Assembly (NCBI RefSeq): GCF_036013745.1 | Contig: NZ_CP107880.1 | Location: 9,610,001-9,674,000 of the forward strand | From: Streptomyces sp. NBC_00483 | Lineage (GTDB): Bacteria > Actinomycetota > Actinomycetes > Streptomycetales > Streptomycetaceae | Direction: 5' to 3' | Length of the DNA: 64,000 nucleotides | In this document: positions 49,238 to 57,786 of the stretch, piece after piece | How positions within the stretch are numbered: position 1 is the first letter of the stretch | Layout of the letters: the number at the start of each line of letters is the position of its first letter | Made by a program: the position numbers and the translations under genes | Notes under the pieces: model-generated | Told to the model about the DNA's origin: nothing | Databases searched by the model: none | The model's input: the letters and a program-made list of their open reading frames with translations, nothing else

Positions 49238-49879
49238 ATGGCCGACACTGCCGATCCGGTCTGGAGCCTGATCCATCAGGAACGCGCCGCGCTCGCCGCC
49301 GACCTCGACGCGACGACGACTGCCCAGTGGGCGACGCCCTCGCTGTGCGCCGGGCTCAGCGTCCGTGAGGTGCTGGCGCATCTCACCGCGGGCGCGAGCC
49401 TCAACGCGGTGCGGTGGCTGGCCGGTGTGATCCGCTGCCGGTTCGACTTCGACAAGCAGGTCGCCGTGCGGCTGGCCGAGCAGTTGGGCGCGAGCCCCGC
49501 CGAGACACTGGAGCGGTTCCGCCGCATCGTCACCAGCACGACGAAGCCTCCCCTGCCCGTGATCGCCATGCTGGGGGAGACGCTCGTGCACGGGGAGGAC
49601 ATCCGGCGGCCCCTGGGGATCCGCCGCGCCTATCCGGTCGAGACGGTGACGAGGGTCGCCGAGTACTACCGGGGCACGGACCAGGTGGTGGTGGCGAAGG
49701 GGCGTATCGGCGGGCTCGAACTCGTCGCCACCGACGGCCCCTTCGCGACCGGCACCGGGCCATTGGTCACCGGCAGCACCGTGGCCCTGATGATGGCGAT
49801 GACGGGACGCGCGGCCCACTGCGACGACCTGAAGGGCGACGGGGTCGAGGTGCTGCGCGGGCGCTGCGGGGGTGCGTGA
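49238..49879 (+). CDS. Maleylpyruvate isomerase-family (mycothiol-dependent enzyme-like) protein
   Basis: This is a 213-residue protein of the TIGR03083/MDMPI_N type in the DinB superfamily. It has LIHQERAALAADLDATTTAQWATPSLCAGLSVREVLAHLTAGASLN, and the metal-site His residues of AHLTAG and GETLVHGEDIRRPLG. Such proteins often use mycothiol as cofactor. The exact reaction is unknown. ATG 49238 follows AGGAG by 10 bases. Confidence 0.87.
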   Translation: MADTADPVWSLIHQERAALAADLDATTTAQWATPSLCAGLSVREVLAHLTAGASLNAVRWLAGVIRCRFDFDKQVAVRLAEQLGASPAETLERFRRIVTSTTKPPLPVIAMLGETLVHGEDIRRPLGIRRAYPVETVTRVAEYYRGTDQVVVAKGRIGGLELVATDGPFATGTGPLVTGSTVALMMAMTGRAAHCDDLKGDGVEVLRGRCGGA

Positions 49880-49900
49880 GGCCGTAGGCCGGCCTCACGC
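49874..49900. terminator. Terminator hairpin overlapping the stop codon
   Basis: GCGTGAGGCC (49874-49883) pairs perfectly with GGCCTCACGC (49891-49900), loop 7 nt. The stop codon TGA (49877-49879) lies within the stem. Confidence 0.65.
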
Positions 49901-49910
49901 GGCGGAGAAG

Positions 49911-49937
49911 GCGGCACGTACGTCGCCGACGTGCCGC
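49911..49937. terminator. Second hairpin between convergent genes
   Basis: GCGGCACGT (49911-49919) pairs with ACGTGCCGC (49929-49937) around a 9-nt loop, 14 bp before the end of the PAP2 gene on the other strand. Confidence 0.6.
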
Positions 49938-49951
49938 ACCCTGAACAGCCG

Positions 49952-51334
49952 CTACGCAAGCTCCGGTTGAGGGTCCGCCGTGCCCGCCTTCGGCAGGGGC
50001 GACGGCGGAGGCGGAGGCGTGGCCTGCGCGCTCCACTGCCTCGTCGTCCGTACGTAGAGGAGGACCACGGAGCCCGTCAGCACGAGCAGCAGCGGGCCGA
50101 ACGCCCAGGGGTGTGCGGCCATGTGCGTCGGGAGGTAGCGGTAGGACACGAGCAGCATCGTGAGGACGGCCGCCCCGTAGCTCGCCATCAGCGTGGCCCG
50201 GCGGTCCCAGCCGCGGGAGAAGGCGCGCATCGACGCCTCGATGGACAGGGCGAAGACCGTCCCGGCGAGCAGGTCCACGCCGTAGTGGTAGCCGAAGCCC
50301 AGGGTCGCGGTGAGGGTCCCGACCAGCCAGAAGGTGCCTGCCCAGCGCATGGCGCGGGAGCCCTCGCGGGTGTGGATGAAGAGCGAGATGGCCCACGCGG
50401 TGTGCAGGCTGGGCATGCAGTTGCGCGGGGTGATCTCGTCGAACGGGAAGGGGTGCGGGGCGCCGATCGCCGGGAGGGTGTTCGGCCAGATGTCGGCCAC
50501 CGCCCAGTGGCCGCCGTCGTGGCCGAAGGCGTACAGCGGGCCGACGACCGGGAAGATCATGTAGATGGCCGGTCCGAGGAGGCCGATGGCCAGGAAGGTG
50601 CGCACCAAGTGGTGGGCGGGGAAACGGCGTTCCGCCGCCACGTGGCGCAGCTGGTACAGGCCGACGAGGGCGGCGGCCATGGGGAGTTGACCGTAGACGA
50701 CGGTGAGGAGGCCGCTGCTGATCGGTGAGGTGGCCTCGACGAGGTGACCGACCAGCCACGAGGGGTTGGCGAGGGCGTGATCGGCGGTGGCCACGTACTG
50801 ATCGAGCACCGTCGGGCGGGTCTTGGACGTGATGAGGAGCCAGGTGTCGCCCGTCTTGTGGCCGAAGACCAGAAGAAGGCCGAGGCCCGAGCCCTTGAGG
50901 AGGACCGATCTCTCCCGGCCGGTGCGGCGGGCGAGGCCGAGGACCGCGACACCCAGGATCACCCACAGCGCGCCGTTGCCGAAGTTCATGTCGGCGCCGA
51001 CGATCAGCCGCACGAGCCAGAACACGATGTCGATGCCGACCGCCGCGCAGACCGCGATCAGCCGCTGCCGCCAGGTGAGCACCACCATCGTGAGCGCCAG
51101 GCCGCCGTAGAGCAGCGGGCCCGAGTGCGGCGCGAAGATCACCTCTTGGGCCTCTACGGTGATCGGCCCCGGCTGCCCGTAGCGGCGCGCCACGAACTCC
51201 AGGGCGATGTGGAAGCCGAGCGTCGCCAGGCCGGCCGCGATCCACAGGAGGGTGCGCGGCTGCCGCCAGGCGGGCGGCCGGCGCTCGGCGCCGCGCTGGT
51301 GCGGCAGGGACAGGGGAGGTGGTGTGGTCTTCAA
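49952..51334 (-). CDS. PAP2 family membrane phosphatase (Aur1/Ipt1-like)
   Basis: This is a membrane protein of about 460 residues with around ten hydrophobic helices. The PAP2 active-site motifs are visible late in the chain: CMPSLHTAWAISLF (C2 region with His) and GFGYHYGVDLLAG (C3, His and Asp). This order and the long N-terminal membrane part resemble PAP2_3, the inositol-phosphorylceramide-synthase-like group. I prefer the TTG at 51334 (KTTPPPLSL follows). The frame stays open to ATG 51472, but that extension is Cys/Pro-rich and contains a 31-bp perfect hairpin. The start is uncertain. Confidence 0.8.
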   Translation of the reverse strand: MKTTPPPLSLPHQRGAERRPPAWRQPRTLLWIAAGLATLGFHIALEFVARRYGQPGPITVEAQEVIFAPHSGPLLYGGLALTMVVLTWRQRLIAVCAAVGIDIVFWLVRLIVGADMNFGNGALWVILGVAVLGLARRTGRERSVLLKGSGLGLLLVFGHKTGDTWLLITSKTRPTVLDQYVATADHALANPSWLVGHLVEATSPISSGLLTVVYGQLPMAAALVGLYQLRHVAAERRFPAHHLVRTFLAIGLLGPAIYMIFPVVGPLYAFGHDGGHWAVADIWPNTLPAIGAPHPFPFDEITPRNCMPSLHTAWAISLFIHTREGSRAMRWAGTFWLVGTLTATLGFGYHYGVDLLAGTVFALSIEASMRAFSRGWDRRATLMASYGAAVLTMLLVSYRYLPTHMAAHPWAFGPLLLVLTGSVVLLYVRTTRQWSAQATPPPPPSPLPKAGTADPQPELA

Positions 51335-51369
51335 TTGTCCGACTTGGTGGCTTGGTTCCGGCTGCGGGC

Positions 51370-51400
51370 AACTGCGACGATCTGGATGATCGTCGCAGTT
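51370..51400. other. 13-bp-arm inverted repeat upstream of the PAP2 gene
   Basis: The arms 51370-51382 and 51388-51400 (AACTGCGACGATC and its complement) are perfect around a 5-nt loop. No T tract follows on either strand. It may be an operator or a 5' UTR hairpin of the PAP2 mRNA. Confidence 0.6.
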
Positions 51401-51475
51401 CGAACATGCTAACGGGGCGCAGGCCGGGTAGGTAGAGGCACGTCCTGCACTAGGCCCTGATCCAAACGACATGCC

Positions 51476-52189
51476 CTACTCCGCGGGCAGCACCTTCGCC
51501 AACGCCCGCAGCACCGGCTCCCGTCGGATGTCGATGTGCGCGTAGGTGAGCGCCTCGGCGAGACGGGGGCGGCCGTCGCCGATCGCCCGGCAGATCTGGT
51601 CGTGCTCGGTGCGGTGCTGCGCGGCGCCGTGCTCGGTGGCCGTGAGCCGGAACAGCCAGTGCATCAGGCCGAGCGAGCGCTGGAACGAGGACTGGAGCAG
51701 CCGGTTGCCCGTCATCGTGATCAGCTCGGCGTGGAAGGCCGTGTTCGCGGCAGCGATACCGGCCTGGTCCTCGCTCCGGGTCGCCGCGTCGGCCTCGTCC
51801 ATCACGGCCCGCAGGCCCTCGTGGCCGCCGCCGTCCGCGACGATCTCGGCCGCCCGGCGCGCCGCGAACACCTCCAGGCTGAGGCGCAGATCGAAGAGTT
51901 CCTTGACGTCCCGGAGGGTCAGGCGGCGCACGCGGGCGCCCCGGCGCGGCTCCAGCTCGACGAGGCCCTCGGCCGCGAGCCGCATCAACGCCTCGCGGAC
52001 CGGGACCCGCGAGACACCGAGAGCCTCCGCCAGCTCGCGCTCCCGCAGCCGCGAGTCGGGCGGGTACGCGCCGGAGTGGATACCGGCCCGGATCAGCTCT
52101 TCCGTGCGCTCCACCTGCGAGGCGGTCCCGGCCCCGGCTCCAGGTCCGGTCCTGGTCCCGGTTCCGGCGCGTTCTGCGGTGAGTGTCAC
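51476..52189 (-). CDS. GntR family regulator (FadR/VanR-like, FCD domain)
   Basis: This is a 237-residue protein: an Ala/Gly/Thr-rich N terminus, the GntR winged helix (about residues 28-85, GAYPPDSRLRERELAEALGVSRVPVREALMRLAAEGLVELEPRRGARV) and a C-terminal FCD effector domain with metal-binding His residues (NTAFHAELI, HRTEHDQI, YAHIDI). GTG 52189 overlaps the amidohydrolase stop (GTGA). It is probably the regulator binding the three GGTATACC palindromes in the divergent promoter region. Confidence 0.92.
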   Translation of the reverse strand: MTLTAERAGTGTRTGPGAGAGTASQVERTEELIRAGIHSGAYPPDSRLRERELAEALGVSRVPVREALMRLAAEGLVELEPRRGARVRRLTLRDVKELFDLRLSLEVFAARRAAEIVADGGGHEGLRAVMDEADAATRSEDQAGIAAANTAFHAELITMTGNRLLQSSFQRSLGLMHWLFRLTATEHGAAQHRTEHDQICRAIGDGRPRLAEALTYAHIDIRREPVLRALAKVLPAE

Positions 52190-53691
52190 GCGGGCGACTC
52201 GCTCTCGGGCGCGGCGGAGCCGGGCGCGCGGAACGCGGGGAACGTCGGCGGGAAGAGCGCCTCCGTGTCCCGGCGCTCGGTGTCGCGTTCGCTGTAGGCC
52301 GCGCGCATCTTCTCGAACAACGCCTGGGCGCTGCGCGCCAGTTGCGGCAGGTCCGTGCCGGGCAGTGCGCCGTCGACCAGGACCGGGTTGCCCGCGACGA
52401 CCGAGTTCGTGGCCTGCCGGGCCGTGCCGTTGAGCAGGAACGTACGGACCGGGTCGTCCATGACACCGTCGCGGATGTCGTCGAGGGAGAACGCGACGAG
52501 GTCCGCCTGGGCGCCGACGGCGATCCGGCCCAGGTCCTCGCGGCCGAGCGCGCGGGCCCCGCCCAGGGTGGCCGCCTCCACGTAGTGCTCGGCGGGCGCG
52601 GCGTCCGTGCGCCCCTCGGCGATCTTCGCCAGGTGGACGCCGACGTCCATGCCGCGGATCAGGTCCGGCGGGAAGGAGTCGGTGCCCAGGCAGAGGTTGA
52701 CGCCGGCCTCGCGGTAGGCGCGGAACGAGTGCAGCATCTCGCTGTAGCGCAGCGACGTCTGCGGGCAGTGGATCACCGAGATGCCACGGGCGGCGAGCAG
52801 CGCCAGGTCGCCGCGGTCCTCGCCGTGGACGGCCGGGTGCCGGTCGAGCAGCACCGTGTGCGGGATGAGCAGGTTCTGGCCCAACAGGCCGTGCTTGTCG
52901 AGGAGTTCGAGCGGCGTCAGGCCGTCGTGCCGGCGCTGGATGATCTCGCGTTCGGCCAGGCCCTGGAGCGCGTGCAGCCGGATCAGGGTCCCGCGTTCGC
53001 GCGCGATCCGGGCCGTCTCGACGAGCAGCTCCTCGGTGAGCGTCTCGATGCGGCAGGGCAGCAGGACGCCGGTGAGCAGGGGGTCGTTCAGCTCGTCGAG
53101 GTGGTCCAGGAAGCGGACGGCGTCGCGCAGTCCAGTGCGGCCCTCCTCCTCGTCGAAGGCCACATCGCGGGTGCCGTCCTGCAGGACGACGTTGACCCCG
53201 GAGCGGTAGGCCGGGCCGAGGTAGCCGCGCAGGCCGATACGGCGCGCGGTCTCCGCCATGTCGACCAGCTCTTCGTAGGGCTCCGCCCAGCGGCTGTGCA
53301 CCTCGGAGGCGATCGGCATGAAGGTGGTGATGCCGTGCAGGGCGAGCTGGGCGAGCGCGTACTCGCGGATGGTGGCCCGCTCCTGCGGGGTGAACACGTC
53401 GTGGCGGCGGTGGGTGAAGTAGTCGAGGGACCACTGCAGTCCCTTGCCCCGCTCGGGCCCGGCCCAGGAGTCGAGGACGAGGTGGTCGACGTCGGTGAGC
53501 GCGTCGAGGTCGATGAGGCCCGGCATGACCAGGGACTCGCCCAGGTCGCGCTCCTCGTCGACCTCGCCCTCGTACCGCGGTCCGACGTAGATCACGGTGT
53601 CGTCCTGCCACACCACCTCGCCGTCCCGCAGCAGCGCGTGGCCGCCGTCCTGGTGGGCGAGGACGTGTCGGGCGCGCCAGCGGGTGCGCAT
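52186..53691 (-). CDS. Amidohydrolase superfamily protein (chlorohydrolase/deaminase-like) lacking the HxH motif
   Basis: This is a 501-residue subtype III-like amidohydrolase. The later metal or catalytic residues are present: His in LIRLHALQG, His in LLIPHTVLL, HCPQTSL and Asp in LGTDSFPPDL. The first metal motif, normally PGLIxxHxH, is replaced by MPGLIDLDALTDVDH, so the two His are missing. A related actinobacterial chlorohydrolase-like family may share this change. It may hydrolyse a nitrogen heterocycle, possibly with altered metal use. It is co-transcribed with gntR. ATG 53691 is preceded by AGGAGG. Confidence 0.82.
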   Translation of the reverse strand: MRTRWRARHVLAHQDGGHALLRDGEVVWQDDTVIYVGPRYEGEVDEERDLGESLVMPGLIDLDALTDVDHLVLDSWAGPERGKGLQWSLDYFTHRRHDVFTPQERATIREYALAQLALHGITTFMPIASEVHSRWAEPYEELVDMAETARRIGLRGYLGPAYRSGVNVVLQDGTRDVAFDEEEGRTGLRDAVRFLDHLDELNDPLLTGVLLPCRIETLTEELLVETARIARERGTLIRLHALQGLAEREIIQRRHDGLTPLELLDKHGLLGQNLLIPHTVLLDRHPAVHGEDRGDLALLAARGISVIHCPQTSLRYSEMLHSFRAYREAGVNLCLGTDSFPPDLIRGMDVGVHLAKIAEGRTDAAPAEHYVEAATLGGARALGREDLGRIAVGAQADLVAFSLDDIRDGVMDDPVRTFLLNGTARQATNSVVAGNPVLVDGALPGTDLPQLARSAQALFEKMRAAYSERDTERRDTEALFPPTFPAFRAPGSAAPESESPA

Positions 53692-53741
53692 AAGTGCCTC
53701 CTGGGGTGGGGGTGTTGCGGACGTGGGTGATCGTACGGGTT

Positions 53742-53898
53742 GGTATACCGGCCGGGAAGGTGGTGCTCGCGGAAGTGTCATCCGGGTGTCGGAGGGGCGT
53801 GAACGGCTGCCAAAATGTCCCGTGATGCGGCTTAGTTTGGGCGGTCGGTATACCAAGATGCGGTTACCCCTATCGCCGCCCGGTGGAGTTGGTATACC
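53742..53898. promoter_or_regulatory. Three GGTATACC palindromes, candidate GntR operators
   Basis: GGTATACC occurs at 53742-53749, 53847-53854 and 53891-53898, flanked by TT or AA on at least one side (full form TTGGTATACCAA). Spacings are 105 and 44 bp. All lie between the divergent amidohydrolase-gntR operon and the ABC importer operon. Confidence 0.75.
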
Positions 53899-53940
53899 GT
53901 CCCGCCAACCTTCCCCCTTGCGCCGAATGGATCACGCGAC

Positions 53941-54993
53941 GTGACGGATTCCCCAGTGCTGCCCGCTCGGTCGCCCTCCGGCGCCGACGGTGAAGCCGCG
54001 CCCAACTCGCCCTCGGTGGCGTCGACTTCGGCACCGCCTGTCGTTGCCGCCCGCTCCCTCATCGGCACCGCCTGGCTGCGCATCCGCCGCAGCCGGATCG
54101 CTCTCGCCGCGCTCGCCGTGGTGGTCCTCATGATCCTTTTCGCGGTGCTCGCCCCGCTGCTCACCGCGATCGAGGGCCAGGACGCGTACACCACGAGCAC
54201 CAGCCCGGACGTCCTGGACGACTACGGCACGCCGGGCCTGCCGCTGCCCTACTACCGCTATCCCTCCGGCGACCACTGGCTCGGACTCGAACCGGGCCTC
54301 GGCCGCGACATCTTCGCGCGCATGGCGCACGGCGCCCAGGTCTCCCTGATCATCGCGCTGCTGGCGACCGTCGTCTCCGTCGTCCTCGGCACCGTCCTCG
54401 GCGCCGCGGCCGGCTACTTCGGCGGCAAGGTCGACATGGTGATCAGCCGGGTCATGGACCTCTTCCTTGCCTTCCCGCACCTGCTGCTCGTGCTCTCCCT
54501 GACGCCGATCCTGCAGTCCCGGCTCGGTGACACGGCGCTGGGGGACGGGAGCCTGCTGCCGATCGCCTCGCTCGTGATCATCCTCGGCTTCTTCGGCTGG
54601 GCCTATCTCGCCCGCGTCGTACGCGGACAGGTGCTGTCCATCAGGGAGCAGGAGTTCGTCGAGGCCGCCCGCGCCTACGGCGCCTCGCACCGCTCGATCA
54701 TCCTCAAGCAGATCGTGCCCAACGTGATGGGCGTGGTCCTCGTCTACGCCACGATGATGATCCCCACCAACATCACGGCCGAGGCCGCGCTCTCGTTCCT
54801 CGGCGTCGGCGTCAAGGACCCCACCCCGTCCTGGGGCCAGATGCTCAACGCCGCCCAGCAGGGCAACTGGTACCTCACCGACCCCTGGTTCCTCGCCGTA
54901 CCGGCCGGCGCCCTGGTGATCACGGTGCTCGCCTTCAACCTGCTCGGCGACGCCGTCCGCGACGCCCTCGACCCCAAGTCCTCCCGTGGCTGA
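53941..54993 (+). CDS. ABC transporter permease, DppC-like (second importer)
   Basis: This is a 350-residue membrane protein. A low-complexity N terminus of about 38 residues precedes TM1. The segment GDHWLGLEPGLGRDIFARMAHGAQ is the DppC signature, and EFVEAARAYGASHRSIILKQIVPN is the EAA loop. The start is GTG 53941. Unusually, the C-type permease is the first gene, ahead of the binding protein. It is probably regulated by GntR through the palindromes just upstream. Confidence 0.9.
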   Translation: MTDSPVLPARSPSGADGEAAPNSPSVASTSAPPVVAARSLIGTAWLRIRRSRIALAALAVVVLMILFAVLAPLLTAIEGQDAYTTSTSPDVLDDYGTPGLPLPYYRYPSGDHWLGLEPGLGRDIFARMAHGAQVSLIIALLATVVSVVLGTVLGAAAGYFGGKVDMVISRVMDLFLAFPHLLLVLSLTPILQSRLGDTALGDGSLLPIASLVIILGFFGWAYLARVVRGQVLSIREQEFVEAARAYGASHRSIILKQIVPNVMGVVLVYATMMIPTNITAEAALSFLGVGVKDPTPSWGQMLNAAQQGNWYLTDPWFLAVPAGALVITVLAFNLLGDAVRDALDPKSSRG

Positions 54994-55035
54994 CCGCGTT
55001 CGCGTTCGGACAAGCCAGGAACAACAGGAGCAGCA

Positions 55036-56778
55036 GTGAATCGACGCACCGTGGCGGCTCTCGCCCTGACGGTGACCGCCGGGATGGCTCTCACCGCCTG
55101 CGGCGGCGCCAAGCCCGCGCCGGGCTCGGGCTCCCGCGCCCCCGCCGACGCCTTCGACCCGGTCAAGGTCGGTGACGGAGACACCACCAAGGGCGGCAAC
55201 GTCAACGTCCTGATGTCCACCGACTTCCAGACCCTCGACCCCGGCAACAGCAACTACGTCCAGACCGCCAACGTGGGCCAGCTCTACTACCGCACGCTCA
55301 CCATGGCGAAGGAGGAGGCCGGCAAGCCACCGAAGGTCGTCCCCGACCTCGCCACCGACCTCGGCAAGGTCTCCAAGGACGGGCTGACCTGGACCTACAC
55401 CCTGAAGAAGGGGCTGAAGTTCGAGGACGGCAGGCCCATCACGGCCAAGGACGTGAAGTACGGCGTCGAGCGCACCTACGCCCGCGACGTCTACACCCAG
55501 GCGCCGCAGGAACTGAACGCCGCCCTCTCCGACGACGGCTACAAGGGCCCCTACGCCAAGGGGGCGGCCGGGGACTTCAAGGGCATCGAGACACCGGACG
55601 ACCGCACCGTCGTCTTCAAGCTGAAGCAGCCGTTCGCCGAGTTCCCCGCCCTGGTCTCCCGCTCCAACACCGCACCGGTGCCGCGCGCCAAGGACACCAA
55701 GCTCGACTACACCAACCACCCGGTGTCCACGGGCCCGTACAAGATCGAGTCGTACCAGCGCGGGCGCGCCATGAAGCTCGTCCGCAACAAGCACTGGGAC
55801 CCGGCCACCGACCCGAACCGCAGTGCCCTGCCTCAGACGTTCACCTTCAGCCTCTCCACCGCGCAGTCCACCATCAGCCAGCAGCTGCTCGCGGACTCCG
55901 ACCCCACGGCCATCACCCTCGACAGCGCGGGCGGGCTCCAGGCGTCGGACGCGGCCAAGCTCGACCAGCCGAGCATCGCCCGGCGCACCGCGTCCGGGAT
56001 CATCGGCTGCACCGACGTCCTCGACTTCAACACCGAGACCATCAAGGACCCGGTCGTCCGCAAGGCCCTCGCGCTCGCCATCGACCGCAAGGCCATCCAG
56101 CTCCAGTACGGCGGCGCCCGCTTCGGCAAGCTCACCCAGTCGTACATCAACCCCCAACAGCGCGGCTACGTAAAGCAGCACACCGACCTCGACCCGACGG
56201 GCCAGCCCAAGCTGGACGAGGCGAAGAAGCTGCTCAAGGGTCGCTCGTACCCGAAGAAGCTCGTCTACGGCTACGCGGACGCGACACCCCGCTTCAAGAA
56301 CATGGGCACCTCGCTCCAGGAGAACCTCAGGCAGCTCGGCATCGACCTCGAACTGCGCCCCATCCCCGCCGCGAACTACTTCACCACCCTCGCGGGCAAG
56401 GCGATGCCGGACCTCGCCCGCAGCGGCTGGTGCGGCGGCGCCGACAGCGGCTCGGTGCGCACCACCATCGACCCCAACCTGGGCCCGAGCGTCGACGGCA
56501 AGACCTTCGGCTTCTCCAACATCCCCCGCTACCACGACCCGGAGATCTCCAAGGCCATGTACGCGCTGCGCGGTGAGAACGGTACGAGCGAGGAGCTGGG
56601 CCGCAAGTGGTCGACGCTCTTCGACCGCGCCATGCAGGACTATCCGCTCGTCCCGCTGATCAGGAACGTGACGCGCAGCGTCGTCGGCTCCGACATCCGG
56701 GGCGCGCAGGTCGGCTACTTCTTCGGAGGCATCGACCTGTCGACCGTCTCCGTCGCGTCCGGCCCGGGGAAGGGGTGA
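55036..56778 (+). CDS. ABC transporter substrate-binding lipoprotein, SBP family 5 (second importer)
   Basis: This is a 580-residue protein with a short signal peptide (NRRTVAALALTVTAGMALTAC; lipobox LTAC, Cys about 22). The SBP_bac_5 pattern follows: TDFQTLDPGNSNYVQTANVG, then WTYTLKKGLKFEDGRPITAKDV, and DPVVRKALALAIDRKAI. It is slightly longer than the first importer's binding protein. GTG 55036 has GGAG 9 bases upstream. Ligands of this family include peptides, nickel and various N-containing small molecules. Confidence 0.93.
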   Translation: MNRRTVAALALTVTAGMALTACGGAKPAPGSGSRAPADAFDPVKVGDGDTTKGGNVNVLMSTDFQTLDPGNSNYVQTANVGQLYYRTLTMAKEEAGKPPKVVPDLATDLGKVSKDGLTWTYTLKKGLKFEDGRPITAKDVKYGVERTYARDVYTQAPQELNAALSDDGYKGPYAKGAAGDFKGIETPDDRTVVFKLKQPFAEFPALVSRSNTAPVPRAKDTKLDYTNHPVSTGPYKIESYQRGRAMKLVRNKHWDPATDPNRSALPQTFTFSLSTAQSTISQQLLADSDPTAITLDSAGGLQASDAAKLDQPSIARRTASGIIGCTDVLDFNTETIKDPVVRKALALAIDRKAIQLQYGGARFGKLTQSYINPQQRGYVKQHTDLDPTGQPKLDEAKKLLKGRSYPKKLVYGYADATPRFKNMGTSLQENLRQLGIDLELRPIPAANYFTTLAGKAMPDLARSGWCGGADSGSVRTTIDPNLGPSVDGKTFGFSNIPRYHDPEISKAMYALRGENGTSEELGRKWSTLFDRAMQDYPLVPLIRNVTRSVVGSDIRGAQVGYFFGGIDLSTVSVASGPGKG

Positions 56779-56784
56779 CCTGAC

Positions 56785-57786
56785 ATGCTCGCCTTCCTGA
56801 CGCGGCGCCTGGGCGCCACCGTCGTTCTGCTGATCGTCATCAGCTTCGTCACCTTCACCCTTTTCCAGTTCGGGCCCGCCGACCCGGCGGCCGCCGCCTG
56901 CGGCCAGGAGTGCACCCCCGAACGCGTCGCCGAGGCGCGCGTCGCCCTCGGCATGGACAAGCCGTTCCTCACCCAGTACGTGAACTACATGTCGGGCCTG
57001 TTCCACGGCCGGATGATCGGCGCGCCCGGCGCCGAGACGCTCTGCCAGTGGCCCTGCCTCGGCAAGTCCTTCCAGACGAACGAGGACGTCGCCGCCGTCC
57101 TGGAGCGCGCCCTGCCGTACACGGTGTCGGTCGCCGTCGGCGCCATCGTGCTGTGGACCGTCGCCGGAGTCACCCTCGGCACGCTCGCCGCGCTGCGCAA
57201 GAACAAGCTCACGGACAAGCTGATCGTCGGCGCCGCGTCCATCGGGGTCTCGCTGCCGATCCCCGTCACCGGACTGCTCCTGCTGCTCGTCTTCGTGTCG
57301 ACCTTCGACGTGCTGCCGTTCACCACCAACGCCATCACCTCACCCTTCGGCCCGGCCGGCTTCGACGGCTGGTTCCTCAACTACCTGCTGCCGTGGGTCG
57401 CGTTGGCGGTGCTGTTCAGCGCCCAGTACATCCGCGTCACCCGCAGTTCCATGCTGGAGACCTTCGGCGAGGACTTCATGCGCACCGCCCGCTCCAAGGG
57501 CCTGTCGAAGGCAGCCATGGTCGTGCGGCACGGCGCCCGCGCCGGACTGACCCCGGTCGTCACCATGCTGGGACTCGACATCGGGCTGCTGCTCGGCGGC
57601 GCCGTGCTCACCGAGCAGATCTTCTCCGTGCCCGGCGTCGGCTTCACCGCCGTCCGCGCCGCGCAGGCCGGCGATCTGCCCGTGACCATGGCGATCACGC
57701 TGCTCGCCGCCTTCTTCATCATCGTCGCCAATGTCGTCGTCGACGCCTTCTACGCCGTCATCGACCCGCGAGTGAGGGCCGCCTGA
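56785..57786 (+). CDS. ABC transporter permease, DppB-like (second importer)
   Basis: This is a 333-residue membrane protein with six helices. The extracellular loop after TM1 contains a Cys-containing insertion (AAACGQECTPERVAEARVALGMDKPFLTQYVNYMSGLFHG). The EAA loop is DFMRTARSKGLSKAAMVVRHGARAG. The stop overlaps the ATPase start by one base (TGATG). It pairs with the DppC-like permease encoded upstream. Confidence 0.92.
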   Translation: MLAFLTRRLGATVVLLIVISFVTFTLFQFGPADPAAAACGQECTPERVAEARVALGMDKPFLTQYVNYMSGLFHGRMIGAPGAETLCQWPCLGKSFQTNEDVAAVLERALPYTVSVAVGAIVLWTVAGVTLGTLAALRKNKLTDKLIVGAASIGVSLPIPVTGLLLLLVFVSTFDVLPFTTNAITSPFGPAGFDGWFLNYLLPWVALAVLFSAQYIRVTRSSMLETFGEDFMRTARSKGLSKAAMVVRHGARAGLTPVVTMLGLDIGLLLGGAVLTEQIFSVPGVGFTAVRAAQAGDLPVTMAITLLAAFFIIVANVVVDAFYAVIDPRVRAA

